From Achromobacter agilis (GTDB taxonomy: Bacteria > Pseudomonadota > Gammaproteobacteria > Burkholderiales > Burkholderiaceae_B), in NCBI RefSeq assembly GCF_900496965.1, contig NZ_UFQB01000009.1, positions 124,001 through 188,000 of the forward strand: a DNA stretch of 64,000 bases. The letters run 5' to 3'. A model generated the notes under the pieces. That model saw nothing but the letters and a program-made list of their open reading frames with translations, was not told the origin of the DNA and ran no database searches. Both the position numbers and the translations under genes were made by a program. Below, one piece after another: positions 24,543 through 33,249 of the stretch (position 1 is its first letter; each line of letters starts with the position of its first letter).

Positions 24543-25617
24543 TCGGGCGGGCGTGTCGCCCGGGGCGCCAGGCGCCCGTGCGGAGAACGGCGCGGAGGGC
24601 GCGGTGGACCGGGCGATGTTGGACGAGGCGATCCGTTGGCGCATCAAGCTGCAATACAACACGGCGGACGCGTCGGCGTGGCAGGCGTTCGATGCCTGGC
24701 TGCGGGCGCAGCCCGCGCATGCGTTGGTGTGGGAGCGTTTGCAGGCGCTGGGCGCGCGTTTGCAGCGGCCGGCGGCGGAGATGCCGGCCGAGGCCGCGGC
24801 GCGGATTCTGCGGCAGACGGAGGCGGCGCAGGCGCGGCGGTCGCGCCGCAAGGCGCTGATGTCGCTGGGTGCGTTGGCGGCGGGCGGTTGGGTGGCGTGG
24901 CGGGCGGGGGATGTGCCGGTGGTTCGGCAGGCGCTGGCCGATGTGTCTACGTCGCGGGGCGAGCGGCGTCGCGTCACGCTGCCGGATGGCGGGACGCTGG
25001 TGCTGAATACGGAGACGGCGGTCGATATCGATTATGGCGGGCCGGTGCGGCGCATTCGTTTGCTGGCGGGCGAGGTGTATGTGATCTCGGGGCATGACCC
25101 GTTGTCGCGGCCGCTGTTCGTGGAGACGCGTGACGGGGGGGCGCAGGCGCTGGGCACGCGGTATCGGGTGCGGCAGTGGGACGATGGCAGCGAGGTGGCG
25201 GTGGATGAAGGCGCGGTGGCGTTGCTGCCGCGCGATGGCGCGGGCGAGGCGGCGGGCGCGACGTTGCGCGCCGGGGAGTCTGCGCGGATGACGCCGCAAG
25301 GCGTGCGGGCGCTGGCGCCGGTGGAGGGGCGCATGATGGATGGCGCGGCCTGGGTCGAGGGGGCTTTGTCGGTGCGCGATATGCCGCTGGAGGCGTTCTT
25401 GCAGGAGCTGTCGCGTTATCACGGGGCGATTGAGTGCGATCCGGCGGTGGCGCGGTTGCCGGTGTCGGGGGTGTTCCAGTTGGACGATACGCGCAAGGTG
25501 CTGGCGCTGCTGCGCCAGATTCTGCCGGTGGAGCCGCAGGCGGGACGCTTGTGGTGGGGCGGGCGGGTGACGCGGGTTCGGGCACGCGCACGGGCACCGG
25601 AACGGGCACGGGGCTGA
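24532..25617 (+). CDS. FecR-type anti-sigma / signal relay protein
   Basis: 361 aa. The N-terminal DUF4880-like cytosolic part (AIRWRIKLQYNTADASAWQAFDAWL) binds the sigma factor. One membrane segment near 105-120 (ALMSLGALAAGGWVAWRAG) is followed by the periplasmic FecR domain (GERRRVTLPDGGTLVLNTET ... RIRLLAGEVYVIS) and a C-terminal STN-like region near 275-340 that contacts the receptor. ATG 24532 overlaps the sigma gene in another frame, a typical translational coupling. It transmits the signal from the outer-membrane receptor to FecI. Confidence 0.92.
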   Translation: MGFDRAGVSPGAPGARAENGAEGAVDRAMLDEAIRWRIKLQYNTADASAWQAFDAWLRAQPAHALVWERLQALGARLQRPAAEMPAEAAARILRQTEAAQARRSRRKALMSLGALAAGGWVAWRAGDVPVVRQALADVSTSRGERRRVTLPDGGTLVLNTETAVDIDYGGPVRRIRLLAGEVYVISGHDPLSRPLFVETRDGGAQALGTRYRVRQWDDGSEVAVDEGAVALLPRDGAGEAAGATLRAGESARMTPQGVRALAPVEGRMMDGAAWVEGALSVRDMPLEAFLQELSRYHGAIECDPAVARLPVSGVFQLDDTRKVLALLRQILPVEPQAGRLWWGGRVTRVRARARAPERARG

Positions 25618-25623
25618 ACAAAC

Positions 25624-25679
25624 AAAAAATGCCCCCACGCTGCGCCTGCGGCTTGCTGCCCCCCGAGGGGGCGCTTTTT
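25624..25679 (+). terminator. Terminator-like hairpin between fecR and receptor
   Basis: The stem GCCCCC (25631-25636) / GGGGGC (25667-25672) is flanked by an A-run and a T-run, with a GC-rich inner region. It separates the regulatory pair from the receptor gene, which is expected to have its own FecI-dependent promoter in 25680-25797. Confidence 0.65.
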
Positions 25680-25797
25680 GTTTTGGGGCGGCCCGGCAAC
25701 AAAAAAATCTGAGGGGATGGGCGAATTCGTTCGTCATACCGGTTGTAGCAGTGCGCACTGCCCAGCACCGACCGACCCTCATTGGAGTATCCCTTTC

Positions 25798-28278
25798 GTG
25801 AAGACCCACCGTCTCCGGGCCGCGACGCCGTCGTCCGGCGCGCGGGCTTGCTTGCGCGCTTGCCCCCAGCCCTTCTTTACCGTGCTGTTGCCGTTGGCGG
25901 CGGCCCTGGCCGCCTTGTCGGCGCCGTCGCCCTCCTACGCCCAGGCCGCGCCGGCCACGGCGGCGCAGTCCGAATCTGCCCGCGTGTATGCGATTGCGCC
26001 GGGGCCGTTGAATGACGCGCTGGCCGCGTTTGCGCGGCAGGCGGGGATTTCGTTGGGGTATTCCTCGTCGCAGTTGAGCGGGGCGCGCAGCGCGGGCCTG
26101 AATGGCCAGTATGGCGTGGAGGATGGCTTGCGCGCGCTGTTGGCGGGCACGGGCTATCGCGCGGTGAATGTGGACGGCGGCATCCGTGTGGAGGCCGAGC
26201 CGCCGTCCGCCACCAGCACGCTGGCGCCGGTGCTGGTGACGGGCGCCTATCATGCGCAGACCGAGGGCACGCAGTCTTACGGGTCCAGCATGGCGACCAT
26301 CGGCAAGACCGAGCAGGCGCTGAAGGACATTCCGCAGTCGGTCACGGTGGTGACGCGCAAGCGGTTGGATGACCAAAACCTGTCGACCATCAGCGAGGTC
26401 TTGGAGAACACCACGGGCGTGACAATCAGCGAGGTGGCCGACGGCGGGCGCAATTTCTATTCTCGCGGGTTCAAGATCACGAATATCCAGTACGACGGCG
26501 TGCCGCTGTCGCGCAGTTTCTATGCGGTGGGCAATAGCTTCACCGGCAGCACGGCGTATCTGGACCGGGTGGAGGTGTTCCGCGGCGCGCAGGGGCTGTT
26601 CGAAGGCGCGGGGCAGCCGGGCGGCTCGGTGAACCTGGTGCGCAAGCGCCCTACCGCCGAGACGCAGGTGTTGATGGAGGCGCGCGCGGGCTCGTGGGAT
26701 CACGTGGGAGGCATGCTGGATGCGGGCGGGGCCTTGAACGCGGACGGCAGCCTGCGGGCGCGGGCGGTGCTGGATCTGGATTCCAAGGGTTCGTCCATCG
26801 ACGTGGTGAAGGAGCGCAACACCAATCTGTACTTCGCGCTGGATTACGACCTGTCGCCCAGCACGACGGTGGGCGCGGGCGTGCTGGTGTCGCGCCTGCG
26901 GTCCACGCCGTTCTTCGGCGGCTTGCCGCGTTATAGCGATGGCAGTTCGCTGGGGCTGAAGCGGTCGACCTTTCTGGGTGCGGACTGGAACCAGTGGGAT
27001 CGGGACGAGACGCAGGTGTTTGCGGACCTGACGCACCGCTTCAATGGCGATTGGCGCGTGAACGTGGCGGCCACCTACGTGAAGGAGACGAGCCTGACCT
27101 CGGCGCTGGACGCGACGGGCGCGGTGGACCCAGTGACCTTGATGCGGCCGATGCGCAACGCGTGGAATTACGACAAGTCGGCGGAGCACATCGGTTTTGA
27201 TGCGAATGTGAACGGCCGCTTCACGGTGCTGGGCATGGCGCAGGACCTGACGGTGGGCGTGAGTATGTCGCGGCTGACGTCGAAGGATCGCATCGAGTAC
27301 GCGTCCAACTATCTGCCGCTGGACGTGTTCCACCCCAATCCGCATGTGCCCAAGCCGGACAGCTTTCCAGATTCCCAGCGCACGTCGCGCTATGAGCCAC
27401 ACGTGCAGAAAGGCATTTATGCGCAGTTGCGCAGTAGCCTGACGGAAGACCTGACGCTGGTGTCGGGCGGGCGTTTCAGTTGGTTTGAAAGCCGCTACAC
27501 CACGCAGGCCGCCACGTGGGACGATGTCAGTACCGCCAAGGCCAGTGCGGAGTTCACGCCTATGGTGGGGCTGGTTTACGCGTTGACGCCGCAGTGGTCG
27601 GCCTACGCCAGCTATGCGGATATCTTCGAGCCGCAAACCGCCACCACGCTGGACGGCAGCATCTTGAAGCCCATCGTCGGCGCGAACTACGAAGTGGGCG
27701 TGAAGGGCGAGTTGATGGACGGCAAGCTGAACACGTCGTTCGCTCTGTACCGCATCGACCAGAAGAACCGCGCGGTGCAGGACTACGAGGCGGGGCCGGT
27801 GTGCAACGGCGGCTACTGCTCACGCGCGGCGGGCAAGGTTCGAAGCCAGGGCTTCGAGGCGGAGATGAGCGGCGAGCTGATGCGGGGCCTGCAAGTGGCG
27901 GCGGGCTATACCTTCAACAGCAACAAGTACCTGAGCGATCCGGACCGCGAAGGCCAGACTTTCAGCGAGGAAACGCCGCGGCACCTGTTGCGCCTGTGGA
28001 GCGAATACCGCTTGCCCGGCCAGTTGAACCGCTTGAGCGTGGGCGCGGGCGTGAATTGGCAGAGCGCGCTGACCAACAGCATTTCGAAGGTGCGCCGGCC
28101 GTCGTACAGCGTGTGGAACGCGCGGGTCGCGTATGACGTGACGTCGAATTGGACGGCGGCGTTGAACGTGAACAATCTGTTCGACAAGGTGTATTACGAG
28201 TATCCGGGCTATGTCGAGAACCGCAACAACTACGGCGCGCCGCGCAGTGTGACGTTGACGTTGCGCGGGCGGTTCTGA
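25798..28278 (+). CDS. TonB-dependent siderophore receptor with signalling domain
   Basis: 826 aa from a GTG at 25798 (GGAG upstream); the frame is open further but the signal peptide begins here (long, about 1-45, ending SYAQA). The secretin/TonB N-terminal (STN) signalling domain is about 60-115 (YAIAPGPLNDALAAFARQAG). The plug is about 140-270 (ALKDIPQSVTVVTRKRLDDQ, VEVFRGAQGLFEGAGQPGG) and the rest is a 22-strand barrel ending in RGRF. The STN domain matches regulation through the FecR/FecI pair just upstream. The ligand is likely a ferric hydroxamate or xenosiderophore but cannot be fixed from sequence. Confidence 0.94.
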   Translation: MKTHRLRAATPSSGARACLRACPQPFFTVLLPLAAALAALSAPSPSYAQAAPATAAQSESARVYAIAPGPLNDALAAFARQAGISLGYSSSQLSGARSAGLNGQYGVEDGLRALLAGTGYRAVNVDGGIRVEAEPPSATSTLAPVLVTGAYHAQTEGTQSYGSSMATIGKTEQALKDIPQSVTVVTRKRLDDQNLSTISEVLENTTGVTISEVADGGRNFYSRGFKITNIQYDGVPLSRSFYAVGNSFTGSTAYLDRVEVFRGAQGLFEGAGQPGGSVNLVRKRPTAETQVLMEARAGSWDHVGGMLDAGGALNADGSLRARAVLDLDSKGSSIDVVKERNTNLYFALDYDLSPSTTVGAGVLVSRLRSTPFFGGLPRYSDGSSLGLKRSTFLGADWNQWDRDETQVFADLTHRFNGDWRVNVAATYVKETSLTSALDATGAVDPVTLMRPMRNAWNYDKSAEHIGFDANVNGRFTVLGMAQDLTVGVSMSRLTSKDRIEYASNYLPLDVFHPNPHVPKPDSFPDSQRTSRYEPHVQKGIYAQLRSSLTEDLTLVSGGRFSWFESRYTTQAATWDDVSTAKASAEFTPMVGLVYALTPQWSAYASYADIFEPQTATTLDGSILKPIVGANYEVGVKGELMDGKLNTSFALYRIDQKNRAVQDYEAGPVCNGGYCSRAAGKVRSQGFEAEMSGELMRGLQVAAGYTFNSNKYLSDPDREGQTFSEETPRHLLRLWSEYRLPGQLNRLSVGAGVNWQSALTNSISKVRRPSYSVWNARVAYDVTSNWTAALNVNNLFDKVYYEYPGYVENRNNYGAPRSVTLTLRGRF

Positions 28279-28399
28279 ACGCCTGGGCACCAAGGGGCAG
28301 GCGGCATGATGTGCCGCCTCGTCCTCTGGCGTTGCCCAAGAGGACGGGTGTGATACGCATCTTTTAAGATATCTCCAACCACATTGCCAGAGTCCTGAT

Positions 28400-29014
28400 A
28401 TGTCCTCCTCTCCCGCTGACGACGTGATTGCCCTGTACCAAGAGCATGCCGCCGCGTTTGAGGCGTTGCGGGGAACGGAACTGATCGAACGCGCCTGGCT
28501 GACGGCGTTTCTGGAACGGCTTCCCGTCCCGCACCCGCAGGTGCTGGATATTGGTTGCGGCAGCGGCGTTCCCATCGCGCGCCACCTGATCGAGAACGGC
28601 TGCCGCATCACCGGCGTCGACACCTCGCTGCCGCTGCTGTCCCGGGCAAGGGCGTCGTTTCCCGACCATCACTGGATCGCCGCCGACATGCGGCAATTGG
28701 CTGGTATCGGACGGTTTCATGGCTTGATCGCCTGGCACAGTTTCTTCCACCTTCGGCCCGAGGACCAGCGGCCGATGTTCTCCACGTTTCAGCGCCTTGC
28801 CGCGCCCGGCGCGCTGTTGATGTTCACCAGCGGCACGGCGCTGGGCGAAGCCATTGGAACACTGGAAGGCAAGCCTCTTTATCACGGCAGTCTGGATGCC
28901 CGCGAGTATCGCCAATTGCTGGCGGAAAGCGGATTCTCGGTGGTCCGGCATCAGCAGGAGGACCCGGCGTGCGGCGGCGCGACGGTGTGGCTGGCGACCC
29001 AGACCGGCCGTTAA
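28400..29014 (+). CDS. Class I SAM-dependent methyltransferase
   Basis: 204 aa, Rossmann-fold. Motif I is VLDIGCGSGVPIARHL near 48, the acidic motif II is GVDTSLPLL near 72, then AADMRQL and an FHLRPEDQRPMF region; the C-terminal strands end CGGATVWLATQ. It is a small stand-alone methyltransferase; substrate unknown. It begins 121 bp after the receptor stop, behind a short hairpin at 28299-28319, so it is probably separately transcribed. Confidence 0.88.
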   Translation: MSSSPADDVIALYQEHAAAFEALRGTELIERAWLTAFLERLPVPHPQVLDIGCGSGVPIARHLIENGCRITGVDTSLPLLSRARASFPDHHWIAADMRQLAGIGRFHGLIAWHSFFHLRPEDQRPMFSTFQRLAAPGALLMFTSGTALGEAIGTLEGKPLYHGSLDAREYRQLLAESGFSVVRHQQEDPACGGATVWLATQTGR

Positions 29015-29130
29015 GCAAGAGGCCGCGCCAACGCGATATCATGGTCCCGCCCCTCTTCGCGGGGCATTGCACGGCTCTGCCTCGCACAATGCCTCGTTCC
29101 TTCCCGCTTCGGAAACAGGAACCAAGAACG

Positions 29131-30195
29131 ATGCCGCTTTTACCCGTGCACGCCCGCGCTTGCCTGCTCGCTTTTTTTGCCCCGGCGCTGGCGCTTGCCC
29201 AGCCCGTTGAGCCGGACTTCGCCGCGCGCACCGCCGCGCTGGTGGAGCGCCATCGCGAGAACGTGGACGCATTGCTGGGCGATGCGCGGCAGCAGGGCAT
29301 GGCGCTGCTTGTGATTCCGACGCTTAACCTGGACGCCGAGCCCCAGCGCGATTTCGACGATGACGCGACCCGCGACCGTTTCGTGCGCCAGCGCAGCACG
29401 TTCGTGCACTGGAACCACAAGTCGGAAAAGGACTACGCGATCAGCGCCGGCGCAGGGGACCATGCGACGGACCCCGGGCCGCAGTTCCAGACCGTGCGCG
29501 GCAAGCTGCTGTATCAGGTGATTCCGGTGTGGCCGGGGGAATACCGGCTCAACCGCATCACCTATCACCAGCCTCGCGCCGAGTTGCCCGAAACGGTGCC
29601 GCCTCAGAGCGCCATGGAGAGGCTGAAGAAGATCGGCATTGCCACGCTGGACTACACGGTGGACCGCGAGTTCAAGAGGACCGGGCCGAAGCCGCCATCC
29701 GGGAATGAGGACGATGACGGATTGGGCAAGGGCTGCGAGGTGCTGCTGCGGGCGGGCGGCGGCTGCGACGAAGCCGCACGTGAGGTCCGCTGGCGCATCA
29801 ACGGCGAGATCGCGTTCAACGCGGGAAACGCTGACGCCGCGCCAGCGCCCGGTATCGAAGCCGAACTGACTTTCTCGCCGATAGCGGCGATCACGCTCGA
29901 AGCGGGCGAGGTGGTGCTGACGGATGGCTTCGTATTGCCCGTCGATCAGCCGGTGATGACGCCGGATTCGTGCGAAGACACGTCCCTGGGCCCCACCTGC
30001 TCGATCGATTCGATTACCTTGACGCGCCTGCCCGCCAGCCTGGACGATTTCCGGCAGGCGCCGGGGGCATCCAGTTTCAACTTGCCCAAACTGGATGCGG
30101 CGCTGCGCGACCTTGCGTATCGGGCGTCCACGCTGTACTACAAGCCGGCGTCCGAGGCCGAGCCGAACGTGATCCGGGCCGTGGACAGGAACTAG
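29131..30195 (+). CDS. Hypothetical periplasmic protein, 354 aa
   Basis: The signal peptide is 1-23 (ARACLLAFFAPALALAQ). The mature protein is acidic and beta-rich, with two Cys pairs (GCEVLLRAGGGCDE near 200, and SCEDTSLGPTCS near 285) that could form disulphides. No known family was recognised. The ATG at 29131 is chosen because GGAAACAGGAA lies upstream and the signal peptide starts there; an in-frame ATG at 29089 is possible. It may be a surface or envelope factor; nothing shows an enzymatic role. Confidence 0.72.
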   Translation: MPLLPVHARACLLAFFAPALALAQPVEPDFAARTAALVERHRENVDALLGDARQQGMALLVIPTLNLDAEPQRDFDDDATRDRFVRQRSTFVHWNHKSEKDYAISAGAGDHATDPGPQFQTVRGKLLYQVIPVWPGEYRLNRITYHQPRAELPETVPPQSAMERLKKIGIATLDYTVDREFKRTGPKPPSGNEDDDGLGKGCEVLLRAGGGCDEAAREVRWRINGEIAFNAGNADAAPAPGIEAELTFSPIAAITLEAGEVVLTDGFVLPVDQPVMTPDSCEDTSLGPTCSIDSITLTRLPASLDDFRQAPGASSFNLPKLDAALRDLAYRASTLYYKPASEAEPNVIRAVDRN

Positions 30196-30216
30196 GACCC
30201 GACGGGAAAAAAAAGA

Positions 30217-30264
30217 GCCAGACGACAATTTCTCAGCCCATCACTGCCGAAATTGTGGTCTGGC
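30217..30264. repeat. Dispersed palindromic element, copy 1
   Basis: The 16-bp arms GCCAGACGACAATTTC (30217-30232) and its inverse (30249-30264) differ at one base. The right-hand motif GAAATTGTGGTCTGGCACCT recurs at 48590-48609 with one change. It lies 21 bp after a stop codon and could work as a terminator or REP-like element. Confidence 0.7.
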
Positions 30265-30300
30265 ACCTTTCATGCGGGGCAGGTCTCCACGAGGTCTTCC

Positions 30301-30450
30301 CTACCGGGCTTTCATCTCCTCCTCCTTCTCCTCCTTCTCCTTCTTCTCCTTTTTTTCTCCATCGTAGTGAGACTTGATGGCGAGAAACATGCCCGTGCCC
30401 AACACGAGAAGCTTGAACGTACCGAAGACTACAGGGACCCAAAAATTCAT
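30301..30450 (-). CDS. Small membrane protein with Lys/Glu-rich tail
   Basis: 49 aa: one membrane segment (FWVPVVFGTFKLLVLGTGMFLA) followed by a tail of almost only Lys and Glu (KKEKKEKEEKEEE). The ATG at 30450 has GAGGA 5 bp upstream; an in-frame ATG at 30483 would add 11 residues without a good ribosome site. The tail is encoded by a pure pyrimidine tract (plus strand about 30309-30361), prone to slippage. It may be real or a by-product of the tract; the hydrophobic stretch and good ribosome-binding site favour a gene. Confidence 0.5.
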   Translation of the reverse strand: MNFWVPVVFGTFKLLVLGTGMFLAIKSHYDGEKKEKKEKEEKEEEMKAR

Positions 30451-30585
30451 TATTTCCTCAAAACGCTGCTTCAGCAGCTTCATTCACGACTCGTGGGCCA
30501 GGCAAAGACAAACGAACGATAGCGGTGTGGGCATGGCTGCCGACATTGCAGTTTGATGCCTTTCGTTGGGACGGTAGCGTGAGCG

Positions 30586-30726
30586 TCATGGCCTGCGCCG
30601 GGCAATACGCTCCCAATCGTACCTGCGTTGTTCGGCAATCGACCGGATCAGTTTGGACGAATTTTTAGATATCAGTGTGTTCGCGGGCACGTTCCCGGTG
30701 ACGATGGAACCCGCCGTGGAAAAAAC
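30586..30726 (-). pseudogene. C-terminal remnant of a hexapeptide-repeat acyltransferase
   Basis: Minus-strand reading near the 3' end gives AGSIVTGNVPANTLISKNSSKLIRSI, which resembles the last left-handed-beta-helix turn of sugar or antibiotic O-acetyltransferases (consensus GSVVTKDVPPNTVVAGNPAKVIR). Upstream the frame has no acyltransferase-like sequence, and the catalytic core is absent. It is a decayed gene end. Confidence 0.4.
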
Positions 30727-31105
30727 CGAGGTCTCGCCCATGAACGCCAGCTGCTCGGCGATGGCGTCATCGACGAGATGCTTCAGCAAGTTCATCGCGC
30801 AGCGGTAAGGCCAGTCCGATGGCGGACTGGCTTCCAGTACGGTTACCGCGTGCGTTGTGTACTGACCAGCATCATTCACGTGGGATTCCCCTGGCAGCCG
30901 GATCAAGCCTGTCCCTGCGCGGGCCGCGCCGCGCGCCACGCGGGGAATTTCACTCTGGCGTGGGGGAATGACAAGGTTTGGGGGGGCAGGGCTGCTCGGA
31001 CAATCAGACTCAAGCGGAGCATGGCGGGCGATGTGTGGACGATTCGTTGTCCGTTCGTCCGATATCGATGCCGATGAGCGTGGAAGCGGAACGGGAAGCG
31101 CGACG

Positions 31106-31174
31106 ATGGAAAAACGGAACCTATACGCGGAGCTTGCTGAAGGCTTCGACGCGCTGTCGCGCGCACGTCCAGAA
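31106..31174 (+). pseudogene. N-terminal remnant of a HigA-like antitoxin
   Basis: The reading MEKRNLYAELAEGFDALSRARPE closely resembles the conserved start of xre-family antitoxin/regulator proteins (MxKRxLFxELxEGxDAL). The HTH that should follow is missing and the sequence becomes unlike the family after about 23 codons. Together with the acyltransferase scrap it shows that 30.5-31.3 kb is a decayed region; nothing else coding was found in 30484-31396. Confidence 0.4.
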
Positions 31175-31396
31175 TGCTCAGACGGCATTGCTGACCCGCC
31201 TGGTGGCCAAATTTCCGTATACGGTGAGACGGCTGGCGGAAATTTAAGAGTGCTTCCCGGAAACCCAGGCGCAGGGGAACATCAGCGGTCCCTACTTTGA
31301 GATAGCTTATTTGGTATTCATATGTCATTAGTAGTATCTTAATGATACATTTATCCGTTCCCTGCGGAGGGCAGGAAGCGGCACATAACTAAGCTG

Positions 31397-31885
31397 ATGA
31401 AGACGAATCACATGAATAAAAAGATGTTGAAGTTGGCGACCTCTGCCGTTTGCGTAATGGCGATCGCCGGTTGCGCCAATGTGCCGATGGCGCCGGCCGA
31501 GCAGAATAAGCAGGCCAAATCGTTCCCGGCGCCGGACGAAGGAAAGTCCGGCCTGTATGTCTACCGGGACAGCTTCGCGGGCAAGGCCCTGAAGAAAGAC
31601 GTTTATGTTGATGGCAAGTGCCTGGGCGAAACAGCCGACCGCGTGTTTTTCTACACACAGGTGGCCGGCGACGAGCAGCACAAAGTCTCCACCGAATCGG
31701 AGTTTTCGCCGAACGATCTGATGGTGATGATGGAGGCGGGCAAGAATTACTTCGTGCGCCAATTCATCAAGATCGGCGTATTCGTGGGCGGCGCCGGCGT
31801 GGAGCAGGTCACGGAAGAGGAAGGTAAGCGGGTGATCTCCAAACCCGAAGTGAACCTGGCGGCCGAAGGCCGTTGCGATAGCTGA
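31397..31885 (+). CDS. DUF2846-type lipoprotein
   Basis: 162 aa. The lipoprotein signal is 1-26 with lipobox AIAGC; then comes GLYVYRDSFAGKALKKDVYVDGKCLGETADRVFFYTQV and EFSPNDLMVMMEAGKNYFVRQFIKIGVFVGGAGVEQV, the DUF2846 pattern. Family members are small envelope proteins of unknown function. An alternative start at 31412 (MNKKMLKL) would give a more usual signal peptide. It is followed after 38 bp by a second secreted protein gene. Confidence 0.85.
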   Translation: MKTNHMNKKMLKLATSAVCVMAIAGCANVPMAPAEQNKQAKSFPAPDEGKSGLYVYRDSFAGKALKKDVYVDGKCLGETADRVFFYTQVAGDEQHKVSTESEFSPNDLMVMMEAGKNYFVRQFIKIGVFVGGAGVEQVTEEEGKRVISKPEVNLAAEGRCDS

Positions 31886-31923
31886 TCGCAGTTGGCTACC
31901 GCCGCCTTCTTGAGGAAATGACG

Positions 31924-32238
31924 ATGCGTCTTGGTCTGCTGCTGGCGGCCGTGCTGTTTGCCACGGGGGCCCATTCGGCGAACTATCCCTGTTCCGGAAA
32001 GAAGGGCGGCGTGGAGCGTTGCGTCGGAGAGCAGTTTCTGTGCCGCGACGGTTCGATCAGCGCATCGAAACGTGTGTGCTCAAATTCGGGCTCCAGCGCG
32101 TCGCCCCTTATTTCCAAGCCGTCGGCCGCAGGTTCCAATGGCGCATGTAGTTGCCGTGATGGCCAGTACTGCACAGGGCCGCGCGGCGGAACGTTCTGCT
32201 ACACCGATAGCGGGAAGAAGTCCTATCTCAGGAAATGA
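31924..32238 (+). CDS. Secreted cysteine-rich small protein
   Basis: 104 aa from ATG 31924 (GAGGA at 8 bp; the ATG at 31918 is too close). The signal peptide is 1-18 (LLLAAVLFATGAHS). The mature chain has eight Cys in short loops (CSGKKGGVERC, CRDGSIS, CSCRDGQYC, TFC), suggesting several disulphides and an exported location. Not assigned to a family with certainty. It is probably cotranscribed with the DUF2846 lipoprotein. Confidence 0.75.
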   Translation: MRLGLLLAAVLFATGAHSANYPCSGKKGGVERCVGEQFLCRDGSISASKRVCSNSGSSASPLISKPSAAGSNGACSCRDGQYCTGPRGGTFCYTDSGKKSYLRK

Positions 32239-32420
32239 GCGCCCGGCGGCACAGCTTGAGGCCGTCTCAATAACTGCCCGCAGGCAGCACATCCGCCAAA
32301 TAGGCGTTGGTATCCGGGGCCTCGCGCAGCGCATGCCGCATCCACGCGCCGTCGCGAGGACGGTGTTAATTTGTAGTCCGACCGCCGCATCCGGCGCACT
32401 CCTGTTCAAGAGATTCTTCG

Positions 32421-33173
32421 ATGCCCACTCTTCAGTCTTCGCGCCCCGTCGCGCTCGTCACGGGTTCGACCTCCGGCATTGGCGAGGCCATCGCCCGTCG
32501 TCTGTCGCGGGACGGCTATGCGGTAGTGGTGCATTCCCGGCGCTCGGTTGAAGCCGGCCATGCCCTGGCACGCGAGCTGGGTGCGGCGGCCTACGTGCAA
32601 GCGGATCTGGCGAACGATGCCGACAGGATCCGGCTGGTCCGCGAGGCCGTCGCGGCATGGGGGCGGCTGGATGTGCTGGTCAATAACGCGGGGATCAGCC
32701 GGGTCATTCCCCACGCGGACCTGGCGGCCGCCACGCCGGATATCTGGCATGCGTTGCATGAGGTCAACGTCGTTGCGCCGTTTCGCCTGGTGGCCGAGGC
32801 GCAGGCCGCGCTGCAAGCGGCGGCGGCGAAGGGCAGGCCCGCTTGCGTGGTCAATGTGAGTTCACACGCCGGAATCCGGCCCAAGGGCGCTTCCATTCCC
32901 TATGCGGCGACCAAGGCGGCGCTCAACCACGTGACGCGCCTGCTCGCGCTTTCGCTGGCTCCGGATATCCGCGTGAATGCGGTGGCGCCGGGCCTGGTGG
33001 ATACGCCGCTGACGGCCGATTGGACGCAGGCCCAGGCGTTGTGGCGCGACAAGGCGCCGATGCGCCGGGCGGCCAGTCCGCAGGATATCGCCCAGGCGGT
33101 CTCCATGCTTGTCGCGTCGGATTATCTGACCGGCGAGGTGCTGCTTTCCGATGGCGGATTGAACCTGACGTAG
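32421..33173 (+). CDS. Short-chain dehydrogenase/reductase
   Basis: 250 aa, classical SDR. NAD(P)-binding TGSTSGIG near 15-22, NNAGIS near 90, catalytic Ser in VVNVSSHAG and YAATK (Tyr-x3-Lys) near 156-160; the C-terminal end DYLTGEVLLSDGGLNLT is typical of 3-oxoacyl-ACP reductase-like members. The substrate is unknown. It is convergent with the large acyl-CoA cluster and has its own promoter region in 32239-32420, which also holds what may be a gene scrap. Confidence 0.9.
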   Translation: MPTLQSSRPVALVTGSTSGIGEAIARRLSRDGYAVVVHSRRSVEAGHALARELGAAAYVQADLANDADRIRLVREAVAAWGRLDVLVNNAGISRVIPHADLAAATPDIWHALHEVNVVAPFRLVAEAQAALQAAAAKGRPACVVNVSSHAGIRPKGASIPYAATKAALNHVTRLLALSLAPDIRVNAVAPGLVDTPLTADWTQAQALWRDKAPMRRAASPQDIAQAVSMLVASDYLTGEVLLSDGGLNLT

Positions 33174-33249
33174 TCTTGCGCGACTGCCGAAGCGTTGTTG
33201 GCAGAAGTCTAAAGAGTGCCGCGTGAGAACCCGCCCGGGTTCCGCGACT

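Noticed and set aside
23800-27636. Minus-strand frame of 1278 codons over the FecI-FecR-receptor module
   Set aside because: Its composition (Arg/His/Pro/Ala repeats) has no domain, and it lies opposite three well-supported genes; it is open only because of GC bias.
30253-30522. Plus-strand frame with a run of leucines
   Set aside because: The leucine run is the other strand of the CTCCTT tract; there is no ribosome-binding site or family pattern.
30586-31188. 200-codon minus-strand frame as a complete gene
   Set aside because: Only the last ~45 residues look like a known family; the N-terminal part is Ser/Arg/Pro-rich with no ribosome-binding site and overlaps the antitoxin-like remnant.
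32266-32365. Minus-strand tail reading WMRHALREAPDTNAYLADVLPAG, a possible gene end
   Set aside because: Only about 31 codons after an in-frame TAA and no recognisable family; could be a scrap but not supportable as a feature.
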